20,815 nucleotides of DNA from Micrococcales bacterium (GCA_030452775.1 JAKDLQ010000010.1:1-20815); one strand, 5' to 3'; shown: positions 7,895-15,362, counted from the stretch's first letter. Translations and numbers: made by a program. The notes: generated by a model not told the origin, from the sequence alone.

Positions 7895-9067
7895 ATGATC
7901 ACCAATACGACGGAAACCAGCACCCCAACCACAGAGGACCTGCGCGGCCGGGCCCCCACGCCTCCGAGCAACCCGGCGGACTGGCGCGCCTGGATCGACT
8001 TCGGGCTGGCCTGGTCCAAGGCTTCCTACCGAGGCACTGACTGGGCTGGATCGGACTGGGCTGGATCGGGCTCGGCCGCGACGCGCACGTCCTTCCCGCT
8101 GCGCATGAGCGCCTACCAGGAAGACACCCCTGGCGCCCGGTGGAAGGAGCTGTATGACGCGACCTGGCCGGCCTACTCCTCGTGGTATGCCTCGCAGGGC
8201 TTCTCCGCCCGCCCGAGCCTGGCCGAATGCCGCGCGCAGCTAAGCCGGCACATGCCTGAGCTGGTGCCCACCTGGGAGCGGCTGGTGAAGCTGAGCGGCA
8301 ACGACACCGTCGCGGCGAGGCTGCTGACGATGTGGAACATGCCCTCGTTCGCCTGCGGATGCTCCCAGGCCGTGCTGCCTGGCCAGGACCCGCTGCTGGT
8401 GCGCAACTACGACTACGACCTCGACCTGTTCGAGGGGGTCATCGCCTCGACGAACTGGTCCGGCAAGCGCAAGGTCATCGGCACCAGCGACCTGCTGTGG
8501 GGCCTGCTTGATGGAATGAACGAGGACGGCCTGGTCGTCTCGCTGACCTTCGGCGGCCGCTCTGATGTCGGCGAGGGATTCGGCATCCCGCTGGTCGTTC
8601 GTTACCTGCTTGAGACCTGCGCCGATGTCGAGGCCGCGATCGCGGCCCTCGACGGGCTGCCGATCGCGCAGTCCTACAACCTGACGCTGGCTGACACCAG
8701 CGGCGCGCATGCCACGGTGTTCGTCACACCCGGTGAGCCGATCGCGGTCAGTGATCTGACGGTGGCCACCAACCACCGCCTCGATGAGGTCGAGCGCCCC
8801 GAGCATGCCCGCCGCTTGAACAGCCTGCCCAGGCAGGAGCACCTGACCCGGCTGCTGGATGAGGGCACCGCGCGTCACCGACTGGTCGAGGCCTTCCTGG
8901 ATGAGCCGCTGCGCGCCGAGCAGTACACGATCGGGTTCGGCACGCTCTACACCGCCGCCTACCGTCCGGCGGCCGGCGCGGTGACCTACCGCTGGCCAGG
9001 CCAGACCTGGGTGCGCACCTTCGATGATCAGGACGACACCCGGCAGGTGACCCTCGCCGGCCGGTGA
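7895..9067 (+). CDS. C45-family autoproteolytic acyltransferase/hydrolase (Ntn fold)
   Basis: A 390-residue protein of the acyl-CoA:6-aminopenicillanate acyltransferase-like (peptidase C45) family, Ntn hydrolases that activate by self-cleavage before a cysteine. The likely cleavage site is Gly155-Cys156 in FACGCSQAV, making Cys156 the N-terminal nucleophile of the large chain. The following LLVRNYDYDLD and LLDGMNEDGLVVSLTFGGR are characteristic. The family hydrolyses or transfers acyl groups on amide bonds; penicillin biosynthesis is only one member's role. I use ATG 7895; an in-frame TTG at 7886 lies inside the -10/operator. The gene is CTG-rich for leucine, unlike the CTC-rich genes downstream. 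It has its own promoter, so it is a separate unit beside the NylB-like/ATP-grasp genes. Its acyl substrate is unknown. Confidence 0.85.
   Translation: MITNTTETSTPTTEDLRGRAPTPPSNPADWRAWIDFGLAWSKASYRGTDWAGSDWAGSGSAATRTSFPLRMSAYQEDTPGARWKELYDATWPAYSSWYASQGFSARPSLAECRAQLSRHMPELVPTWERLVKLSGNDTVAARLLTMWNMPSFACGCSQAVLPGQDPLLVRNYDYDLDLFEGVIASTNWSGKRKVIGTSDLLWGLLDGMNEDGLVVSLTFGGRSDVGEGFGIPLVVRYLLETCADVEAAIAALDGLPIAQSYNLTLADTSGAHATVFVTPGEPIAVSDLTVATNHRLDEVERPEHARRLNSLPRQEHLTRLLDEGTARHRLVEAFLDEPLRAEQYTIGFGTLYTAAYRPAAGAVTYRWPGQTWVRTFDDQDDTRQVTLAGR
8039..8068 (+). repeat. 15-base in-frame tandem repeat inside the C45 gene
   Basis: Two exact copies of GACTGGGCTGGATCG encode DWAGS-DWAGS at about residues 49-58. 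This is in the N-terminal propeptide side of the predicted autoproteolytic cleavage site, where length change is probably tolerated. Confidence 0.9.
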
Positions 9068-9121
9068 GGGCGTGCGCGCGGCGCGGCCGCGGGGGATACT
9101 GGCGGGGTAGAGAGGAGCTCG

Positions 9122-9364
9122 ATGAGCACGCCGACCGACCCCGCCGATCCCGCGGCCCTCGCCGCAGCAGCCAGAGAGAACATCGACGCGCTGTCGCGCA
9201 GCAGCGATCTCGCGGCCTTCGAGGAACTCCTCGGCCTGAGCCAATACGTCGGCGAGGCGCTCGGAGCGAGCGCCCGCACCCTGGCCCAGGCGAGCTCCTG
9301 GGCAGCGGTGGGCGGCCTCGCCGGCACGACCAAACAGGCGGCCTGGGCCCGGTGGCGAACCTGA
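9122..9364 (+). CDS. Small hypothetical protein
   Basis: An 80-residue alanine-rich, mostly helical protein beginning MSTPTDPADPAALAAAARENID. It has GAGGAG a few bases before the ATG and a GATACT -10-like hexamer at 9095-9100. No membrane segment, metal motif or recognised domain is visible. The C-terminus (GGLAGTTKQAAWARWRT) is basic. Leucine codons are mostly CTC, as in the following host-like genes. It ends 27 bases before the HAD phosphatase. The good ribosome site and codon bias support a real gene; its function is unknown. Confidence 0.7.
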   Translation: MSTPTDPADPAALAAAARENIDALSRSSDLAAFEELLGLSQYVGEALGASARTLAQASSWAAVGGLAGTTKQAAWARWRT

Positions 9365-9379
9365 CCTGACGGTGACCGA

Positions 9380-9385
9380 TACCGT
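9380..9385 (+). promoter_or_regulatory. Candidate -10 element for a leaderless HAD gene
   Basis: TACCGT fits TANNNT and ends six bases before ATG 9392, the spacing expected for a leaderless actinobacterial transcript; no ribosome site precedes the ATG. It is also the right arm of an inverted repeat ACGGT-N7-ACCGT (9369-9385). The -35 is poor (TGACCT region at 9362-9367). Confidence 0.4.
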
Positions 9386-9391
9386 GGCGCC

Positions 9392-10249
9392 ATGGCCAAG
9401 CGACTCCTCGCCCTCGATCTCGACGGCACGACCGTCAGCCATATGGGCGAGCTGGCGCCGGCCGTGCGAGATGCCCTGTTGCGTCTGCCCGATGAGGTCG
9501 AGATCGTCATCGCCACCGGCCGGTCGATCATCGCCACGACCCCGATCCTCGAGCAGCTCGGGCTGCGCCACGGGCATGCTGTGTGCGCCAACGGCGCCCT
9601 GACACTCGAACTCGACCCGGCACTCGATGGTGGCTTCCGGATCACCGACCAGGTCACGTTCGACCCCAGGGACGTCATCGAGCAGATGCGCGAGGCGCTG
9701 CCCGATGCGCGGATCGCGGTCGAGGAGCCGGGTGTCGGCTTCAAGGTCTCGCGCCACTTCCCGGACGGGGAGCTCATGGGAGCCTCCCGAGAGGTGCCCT
9801 GGCACGAGCTCGTCGACCACCCAGTCACCCGTGTCACGCTGCGCCAGCCGGAGGCGAGCGCCGAGGAGTTCATGGAGATGGTTGAGCGGGCCGGTCTGCA
9901 CGGCGTCTCCTACGCCGTGGGCTGGTCGGCCTGGCTCGACATCAACCCGGAGGGCGTCTCCAAGGGCTCGGCGCTCGAGCTCATCCGTCGGCGCATCGGT
10001 GTCGAACCGGTCCACACGGTCGCCGTCGGAGACCAGCGCAACGACCTGGAGATGCTCTACTGGGCCGCCTGGGGCGTGGCCATGGGCAACGCCCCGGACG
10101 AGGTCAAGGCGATCGCCGACGAGGTGACGCTTGACATCGACGAGGACGGCCTCGTGCCGATCCTCGACGCCCTCGCCGAGTCCGTTCGTGCCGGCCGGCC
10201 CTTCCGTGAAGGGGTTCCCTCGCAGGCGACCGCGAGGCTGACGATGTAG
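9392..10249 (+). CDS. HAD-family (Cof-type, IIB) phosphatase
   Basis: A 285-residue HAD-superfamily hydrolase. Motif I is LALDLDGTTVS (nucleophile and general-acid Asp near residues 9 and 11), motif II is VIATGRS, the motif III lysine is in SKGSALE, and motif IV is AVGDQRNDLEML. These four motifs with a C2B-type cap between them mark the Cof/sugar-phosphate phosphatase group, which dephosphorylates small phosphorylated metabolites in the cytosol. The exact substrate cannot be inferred. No ribosome site precedes the ATG. Downstream a 6-base stem (GTGCCG at 10252-10257 with CGGCAC at 10272-10277) could form a hairpin, but there is no U-tract. Confidence 0.9.
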   Translation: MAKRLLALDLDGTTVSHMGELAPAVRDALLRLPDEVEIVIATGRSIIATTPILEQLGLRHGHAVCANGALTLELDPALDGGFRITDQVTFDPRDVIEQMREALPDARIAVEEPGVGFKVSRHFPDGELMGASREVPWHELVDHPVTRVTLRQPEASAEEFMEMVERAGLHGVSYAVGWSAWLDINPEGVSKGSALELIRRRIGVEPVHTVAVGDQRNDLEMLYWAAWGVAMGNAPDEVKAIADEVTLDIDEDGLVPILDALAESVRAGRPFREGVPSQATARLTM

Positions 10250-10280
10250 GCGTGCCGTCGGGCAGAGCGGCCGGCACTGT

Positions 10281-10316
10281 GGCATACGAGGCATACGAGG
10301 CATACGAGGCATACGG
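10281..10316 (+). repeat. Four tandem copies of a 9-base unit
   Basis: GGCATACGA is repeated three times, followed by GGCATACGG, filling 36 bases between the HAD gene and the next start. The array ends 14 bases before the GTG start of the alpha/beta hydrolase. It is out of coding sequence and is a likely site of copy-number variation affecting the leader of that gene. Confidence 0.95.
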
Positions 10317-10330
10317 AATGAGGTGATCCC

Positions 10331-11290
10331 GTGCCCATCGTCTACATCCACGGCGTCGCGATCCGCGACGACGACGAGGCGTTGGCGAAGGCCACCAAGC
10401 GGTTTCGCGAGGTGCCTTGGGAGACGATCCGGGAGCACCTGCGGGCGACCGTGGCGCCAGCCATCTCCGACAACCCAGCCGACGTACCGATCACGCGCAT
10501 CTACTGGGGCGACCTAGGTGCCCGGTTCGCCTGGGGCGGAAGCTCGCTCGTATCGCGAAACCTGACGGCGGAGGTCGCGAGCACGGCCGTGACGCCCCCC
10601 GAGGGCGAGTCGGACGAGTCGGACGGTCCGGACGGGAGGCCGGCGACCCCCACGCTGCGCGAGCGGGGTATCCGCAGGATGCGCTCGACAGTGACCGCCT
10701 TCAGGCGTCCCCTCGAGGAGTTCGTGCCGATCTTCCTCGGCGACGTGCTGACGTATGTCGCGTGGCGCGGCGCCGCAGGGGCGCCGGGTCCGATCCCGCA
10801 GCGGATCCTCGATGGGCTCGAGACGGCGTCCACGCTCGCGGAGTCACGCCGCGAGCCGCTGATCGTCCTCACCCACAGCATGGGCGGCCAGATCCTCTAT
10901 GACGTGCTCACGCACTTCGCGCCGAGGACCCCGCGCTACCAAGGGATCCGGGTCGACTACTGGTGTGCGACGGGATCGCAGGTCGGGTTCTTCGAGGAGC
11001 TCAAGCTCTTCCTCGAGAGCGACCCCGCCTACTCGGCGGCCTCGGGTCGACGGGTGCCGCCGATGCCGGGCGAGCGTCTCGGCGGGTGGTGGAACGTCTG
11101 GGACCACGCCGACCTGCTCAGCTTCCGCGCCGGGGGGATCTTCGAAGGTGTCGATGACGCGGCATTCTTCGCCGCCGGGGCGCTGCCCACCGACCACTTC
11201 AAGTACCTTGGCAGCGCGGAGTTCTACCGGATGTTCGCCACGCGCGTCCGGGCCAGCCTCGAGTCCCGGTGCGACAACGACAACACGTGA
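10331..11290 (+). CDS. Alpha/beta-hydrolase-like protein
   Basis: A 319-residue protein starting at GTG 10331 with AGGTGA five bases upstream. The beginning VPIVYIHGVAIRDDD matches the first strand and oxyanion region of alpha/beta hydrolases. LIVLTHSMGGQILYDVL gives the nucleophile elbow with Ser183 (GxSxG-like HSMGG). A late His in WDHADLLSF is a candidate catalytic histidine. About 40 residues near 85-125 are acidic then basic and low in complexity, probably an insertion or lid. There is no signal peptide, so it is probably a cytosolic esterase/lipase-like enzyme of unknown substrate. The stop is followed by the ECF42-type promoter. Confidence 0.75.
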   Translation: MPIVYIHGVAIRDDDEALAKATKRFREVPWETIREHLRATVAPAISDNPADVPITRIYWGDLGARFAWGGSSLVSRNLTAEVASTAVTPPEGESDESDGPDGRPATPTLRERGIRRMRSTVTAFRRPLEEFVPIFLGDVLTYVAWRGAAGAPGPIPQRILDGLETASTLAESRREPLIVLTHSMGGQILYDVLTHFAPRTPRYQGIRVDYWCATGSQVGFFEELKLFLESDPAYSAASGRRVPPMPGERLGGWWNVWDHADLLSFRAGGIFEGVDDAAFFAAGALPTDHFKYLGSAEFYRMFATRVRASLESRCDNDNT

Positions 11291-11294
11291 GCGG

Positions 11295-11320
11295 TGTCGA
11301 AATCGGCCCCTGTCGTTCGA
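11295..11320 (+). promoter_or_regulatory. Predicted ECF42 sigma-factor promoter
   Basis: TGTCGA at 11295-11300 followed after 17 bases by CGA(C) at 11318-11321 matches the reported ECF42 target promoter (TGTCGA at -35, CGA/TC at -10). It sits in the gap before the DGPF gene, whose partner sigma factor is encoded immediately downstream. Positive autoregulation is therefore expected. Confidence 0.7.
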
Positions 11321-11372
11321 CGTCGTGATGAGGCGGGGCACCCGGCCCCGCTCCAGCAGCAAGGAGAACACC

Positions 11373-11813
11373 ATGCGTTTCATGATCATCGTCCCGGCGA
11401 GCGCCGAGACCGAGGCCGGAGCGCTGCCGACCGAGCAGCAGCTCGCCGACATGACGAGCTACAACGAGGAGCTGCTGCGCGCCGGCGTGCTCGTCGACGG
11501 CCAGGGCCTGCACCCCACGAGCCGCGGCGCCCGTGTCACCTACGCCACCGACGGTGAGGTGACGGTGACCGACGGCCCGTTCGCCGAGGCGAAGGAGCTC
11601 ATCGCGGGCTTCACCATCATCGACGTCAGCTCCAAGGAGGAGGCGCTCGAGTGGCTGCGCACATGGCCGCGTTCGTCGGTCCCCGGTGAGTTCCAGCTGG
11701 AGCTGCGCCAGGTGTTCGCCGACGAGGACTTCGGCGAGGCGTTCTCGCCCGAGCTGCAGGAGCGCGAGGCCCGGATGCGGGAGGAAGCCACCCGCCACGC
11801 GGCGCAGGGCTGA
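11373..11813 (+). CDS. DGPF/YCII-domain protein, ECF42 partner
   Basis: A 146-residue protein of the YCII-related family with the hallmark TDGPFAEAKELIAGF at about 66-80 and a typical MRFMIIVPAS start. AAGGAG precedes the ATG at the right distance. In ECF42 systems one or more DGPF proteins are encoded next to the sigma factor and form its main regulon. Their biochemical role is not settled, though related YCII proteins are small dimeric alpha+beta barrels. The sigma gene begins 17 bases after the stop, and an ECF42-like promoter lies upstream, so the two form one autoregulated unit. Confidence 0.93.
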   Translation: MRFMIIVPASAETEAGALPTEQQLADMTSYNEELLRAGVLVDGQGLHPTSRGARVTYATDGEVTVTDGPFAEAKELIAGFTIIDVSSKEEALEWLRTWPRSSVPGEFQLELRQVFADEDFGEAFSPELQEREARMREEATRHAAQG

Positions 11814-11830
11814 CCCGGCCTCCTCACGAG

Positions 11831-13108
11831 GTGGGCGATCGCGAGCAGGTCCAGCGCACCCTCGAGGCCGTGTGGCGCATGGAGGCGGCCAAGGTCACCG
11901 CCGTCGTCGCCCGGCTCGTCGGCGACGTCGGCCTCGCCGAGGACCTCGCTCAGGACGCCCTCGTCCAGGCCCTCGAGCAGTGGCCCCGCGACGGCGTGCC
12001 GGACAAGCCGGGCGCCTGGCTGACAGCGACCGCGAAGCGCCGCGCCATCGACCGCATCCGGCGCGACGCCAACCTCGCGGCCAAGCTGGCGCAGATCGGC
12101 CACGTGGAGCAGCTGCGCGTGGCCGACCTCGCCGAGGCGCAGCTCGACCGGGCTATCGAGGACATCGACGACGACGTCCTCGGCCTGATCTTTGCCGCGT
12201 GCCACCCGATCCTCACCGCGTCGGCGCGAGTCTCCTTGACCCTGGGGATGATCGGCGGCCTCACGACGCGTGAGATCGCGAGGGCATTCCTCACGAAGGA
12301 GTCGACGATCGGCCAGCGGATCTCGCGGGCCAAGCGGACCCTCTCCGCAGACGGCGTCACCCTCGAGATCCCGAGTGGCGCCGAGCTCGGCCCGCGCCTC
12401 GCCTCGGTCCTCGAGGTCGTCTACCTCACCTTCAACGAGGGCTACGCCGCCACGTCCGGTCGCGACTGGGTCCGCGGCGATCTCATGGCGGAGGCGATCC
12501 GCCTCGGGCGGGTCATCGCCGCCCTCGCCCCGAGTGAGCCGGAGGTCCACGGCCTGCTCGCCCTCATGGAGATCCAGGCCTCCCGCACGCGAGCCCGGAT
12601 CGGCCCCGACCGGGCGCCGGTCCTGCTCCTCGACCAGGACCGCACCCGCTGGGACTGGTCGCTCATCCGCCACGCGGTCACCGCGCTCGACCGGGCGAGC
12701 GCGCTCGGCGGCATACGAGGGCCGTATGTTCTGCAGGCCGCCATCGCGGCGTGTCATGCCCGTGCCCGCACGGCGGAGGCGACCGACTGGACGCGGATCG
12801 TCGCGCTCTACGAGGAGCTCGGCCGGCTGCGGCCCTCGCCGATCGTCGAGCTCAATCGTGCCGTGGCGCTCTCGTATGCCGCTGGGCCGGCGCCCGCTCT
12901 CGCCGTCGTCGACGGGCTGGCCGGCTCACCCGCGCTCGCCGGCTACCACCTGCTGCCGAGCGTCCGCGGCGACCTGCTGGCGCGGCTCGGGCGGGAGGAT
13001 GAGGCGCGTGCGGAGTTCGCCAGGGCGGCCGAGATGACGCAGAACGACGCGGAGCGGAGGCTCTTGCTGCGGCGGGCAGGTATCAGGACTACGGTCGAAT
13101 CACCCTGA
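11831..13108 (+). CDS. ECF42-group RNA polymerase sigma factor with C-terminal extension
   Basis: A 425-residue sigma-70-family protein. Residues 11-80 form region 2 (LVGDVGLAEDLAQDALVQALEQWP, then WLTATAKRRAIDRIRR). Residues 134-172 form region 4 with the helix-turn-helix (LTTREIARAFLTKESTIGQRISRAKRTL). The following VVYLTFNEGYAATSG (196-210) and the long alanine-rich helical C-terminal part match the DUF6596/TPR-like extension of group ECF42, which replaces an anti-sigma factor in control. The GTG at 11831 is chosen by alignment of the family N-terminus; its ribosome site is weak, fitting translational coupling to the DGPF gene 17 bases upstream. The trigger for such sigma factors is poorly known. 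Confidence 0.93.
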   Translation: MGDREQVQRTLEAVWRMEAAKVTAVVARLVGDVGLAEDLAQDALVQALEQWPRDGVPDKPGAWLTATAKRRAIDRIRRDANLAAKLAQIGHVEQLRVADLAEAQLDRAIEDIDDDVLGLIFAACHPILTASARVSLTLGMIGGLTTREIARAFLTKESTIGQRISRAKRTLSADGVTLEIPSGAELGPRLASVLEVVYLTFNEGYAATSGRDWVRGDLMAEAIRLGRVIAALAPSEPEVHGLLALMEIQASRTRARIGPDRAPVLLLDQDRTRWDWSLIRHAVTALDRASALGGIRGPYVLQAAIAACHARARTAEATDWTRIVALYEELGRLRPSPIVELNRAVALSYAAGPAPALAVVDGLAGSPALAGYHLLPSVRGDLLARLGREDEARAEFARAAEMTQNDAERRLLLRRAGIRTTVESP

Positions 13109-13140
13109 ACCGACACGGACGTCGACGGTGGGGAGCGGTC

Positions 13141-13983
13141 ATGGGTGTCAGGCACGAGAGCTGCGCGGGCTATGGCGTCGCGCCCTTCGCGAGCCTCGTC
13201 GCGAAGTACCCGGGCGAGGACGTCTATCCGATCGAGGACTTCCGGGTCGAATGGGGCCCGATCTTCCACCGGGGCAGGCTCGACGGCTCGGCCCGCATCC
13301 TCGTGCTCGGTCAGGATCCGGCCGCTCATGAGGCGATCAGCCGGCGGATCCTCGTCGGCGAGGCCGGGCAACGGGTCCAAGGACTGCTCGCCCGGGTCGG
13401 GATCACCTCGAGCCACGTCATGGTCAACGCCTTCCTCTACAGCGTGTTCGGCCAGCGCGGAGGCAACAGGCACATCGGGGACGACGCGATCGCCGGCTAC
13501 CGCAACCGTTGGCTCGACGCGCTCCTCGTCGGCACCCAGGTCAGCGCCGTCGTCACCTTCGGGACGCTCGCCGCCAAGGCCTACGCCGCCTGGACCGCGA
13601 CGCAACCCGAGACGGCGGCCGCGATCCACGTGGCCACCCTGACCCACCCGACGTATCCCGAGAGCGCGGCCCGGGCCGGGGGGCCCCTCGCGGAGACCAC
13701 CGCCGCGATGCTCGAGCAGTGGAGCGCCGCGCTGCCAGGACTCGTGGCGCACGTCGTGCCCGATCCGCCCTGCGGGCAGAGCGACCTCGGCAGGCCGTAT
13801 GCCGCGACGTGGCGCGACGGCGACCTCGTCGCCATCCCCGAAGGCGACCTTCCCGCGGGCGCGCCGGTCTGGTGGCGCGATCTCGACCAGTGGGCCGCCC
13901 GCACCGGCGCGGACTCCCAGACCAAGCGCGCCACGATCACCGTTGCGGTCCCGAAGGGAGCCCGGACATGGCCACCACTGTGA
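13141..13983 (+). CDS. Uracil-DNA-glycosylase-superfamily-like protein
   Basis: A 280-residue protein whose ARILVLGQDPAAHE (52-64) and later ATLTHPTYPES (165-175) resemble the GQDP water-activating loop and the HP-type leucine-loop motif of the UDG superfamily. The middle segment VMVNAFLYSVFGQRGGN also fits (NaF pocket motif). These enzymes excise uracil or related bases, but the C-terminal 100 residues are Trp-rich and not recognised, and some family members act on other targets. GGGGAG lies a few bases before ATG 13141. The 3' end overlaps the amidohydrolase gene by 16 bases, an arrangement that couples their translation although their jobs look unrelated. Confidence 0.72.
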   Translation: MGVRHESCAGYGVAPFASLVAKYPGEDVYPIEDFRVEWGPIFHRGRLDGSARILVLGQDPAAHEAISRRILVGEAGQRVQGLLARVGITSSHVMVNAFLYSVFGQRGGNRHIGDDAIAGYRNRWLDALLVGTQVSAVVTFGTLAAKAYAAWTATQPETAAAIHVATLTHPTYPESAARAGGPLAETTAAMLEQWSAALPGLVAHVVPDPPCGQSDLGRPYAATWRDGDLVAIPEGDLPAGAPVWWRDLDQWAARTGADSQTKRATITVAVPKGARTWPPL

Positions 13984-15362
13984 CGGACGCGAAGTCGGCA
14001 TCCGCGGTTTCGGGCCGCTTCGAGCAGGCCTACCGCCGGGGGATCACCGAGGAGCTGCCCCCGGCGCCGCGGAGGACCCGGGCGCTGCCGCAGGCGCCCT
14101 TCGCGCTGCGCGGCGCGGTCATCACACCCGAGGGAGCCTGGTCACGCGGCTACGTCACGATCGCGAACGGCGTCATCGACGCCGTCTCCACGCGCAAGCC
14201 GAGGACGGTCGAGGTCCTCGACACCGACGGGGTCATCCTCCCCGGACTGCTCGACCTGCACGGTCATCCGGAGTTCAATGTCTTCGCCGCCTGGGAGCCG
14301 CCGAAGCTCTACACCAACCGCTACGCATGGCGCCGCTCCAAGCCGTACAAGCAGCTCGTCCGGGACCCGCAGAACGACCTGCTCTCCACGCTGCCGGCCC
14401 ATACACAGACCCGCTATGCGGAGGTGCGCGCCCTCGTCGGCGGGGTCACCGGCATCCAGGGCGCGTCCTCGGCGAGCACCGCGTCCTCCGAGCCGCTCGT
14501 GCGCAACATCGACCAGTGGATCTTCGGCGCGCACCGGGCGCGTTCGCTCATCGACCTGCCGAGTGGAAGCTTCGGCAAGGAGTCGTACGACCGGATCATG
14601 GCTCACATCGCGGCGGGGACGGTCACGGCCTTCTACCTGCACCTGTCGGAAGGCAGGCGTGGCGATGCCGTCAGCGCCAAGGAGTTCCAGCACTTCCTCG
14701 ACCTCGGCGGAGCGACCCCGGCGACGAACATCATCCACGCCACCGCCCTCACCGCCGACGACCTGCACACGGTCGCCGACGCGGGGTGCCGGCTCATCTG
14801 GTCGCCGCAGTCCAACCTGCGCCTCTACGGCGAGACCACCCTGGCGGGGGAGGCGCTCGCGGCGGGAATGACCGTCTGCCTCGGAGCCGACTGGTTGCCG
14901 TCCGGCTCGACCAGCCTGCTCGCCGAGATGAAGGTCGCCCGGCGTGAGCTGGCCCAGCAGGGCCACCCGATCGAGGCGGCCGACCTCGTCGCCATGGTGA
15001 CGTCGGTGGCCGCCGAGGCCGCCGGGCTGTCCGAGCACCTCGGATCCGTGGCGGTCGGACGCCCGGCGGACCTGCTCGTCCTCGAGCGCCATCATGACGA
15101 TCCCTACGAGAGTGTCTGTCTCGCCGACCCGTCATGGGTCGAGCTGGTCTGCATCGGCGGCGACATCACCTACGGCCGGGCGGACTGGTTCGCTGCCCTG
15201 TCCGGCGCCGCCGACGGCCCGACGATCGAGAACCTCACGGCATGGGGCAAGCCGATGCGCCTCGACACCGGCTTCCAGGGCGGGTCGCAGACGCCGTCGC
15301 TGACGACAGTGCGCATGCTGCTGACGGATGTCTACCCGCCGGTGGGCCCGATCTTCGCCTGA
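13968..15362 (+). CDS. Amidohydrolase-superfamily metal-dependent hydrolase
   Basis: A 464-residue protein of the amidohydrolase superfamily (cytosine-deaminase/TRZ-ATZ-like layout). It has an N-terminal beta-sandwich, His98 and His100 in LDLHGHPEF, His225 in FYLHLSEG, His257 in IIHATALT and Asp308 in CLGADWLPSG. These are consistent with a mononuclear metal site used for hydrolytic deamination or amide/ring hydrolysis. The C-terminal GRPADLLVL motif closes the sandwich. GAAGGGAG precedes ATG 13968, which lies inside the end of the UDG-like gene. The codons are CTC-rich like the upstream genes. The substrate is unknown. No signal peptide, so cytosolic. Its stop is followed by a short GC-rich tandem repeat. 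Confidence 0.87.
   Translation: MATTVTDAKSASAVSGRFEQAYRRGITEELPPAPRRTRALPQAPFALRGAVITPEGAWSRGYVTIANGVIDAVSTRKPRTVEVLDTDGVILPGLLDLHGHPEFNVFAAWEPPKLYTNRYAWRRSKPYKQLVRDPQNDLLSTLPAHTQTRYAEVRALVGGVTGIQGASSASTASSEPLVRNIDQWIFGAHRARSLIDLPSGSFGKESYDRIMAHIAAGTVTAFYLHLSEGRRGDAVSAKEFQHFLDLGGATPATNIIHATALTADDLHTVADAGCRLIWSPQSNLRLYGETTLAGEALAAGMTVCLGADWLPSGSTSLLAEMKVARRELAQQGHPIEAADLVAMVTSVAAEAAGLSEHLGSVAVGRPADLLVLERHHDDPYESVCLADPSWVELVCIGGDITYGRADWFAALSGAADGPTIENLTAWGKPMRLDTGFQGGSQTPSLTTVRMLLTDVYPPVGPIFA

Noticed and set aside
7895..9067. Penicillin acyltransferase from a beta-lactam cluster
   Set aside because: No ACV synthetase or isopenicillin N synthase genes nearby; the C45 family is broad and the ATP-grasp/NylB-like neighbours do not match that pathway.
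10281..10316. CRISPR-like array
   Set aside because: Units are 9 bases and contiguous with no spacers; no cas genes in the window.
8240..10438. Minus-strand open frame of over 700 codons
   Set aside because: It runs antisense through three plus-strand genes with good motifs, and includes a translated copy of the 9-base repeat. It is a GC-bias shadow.
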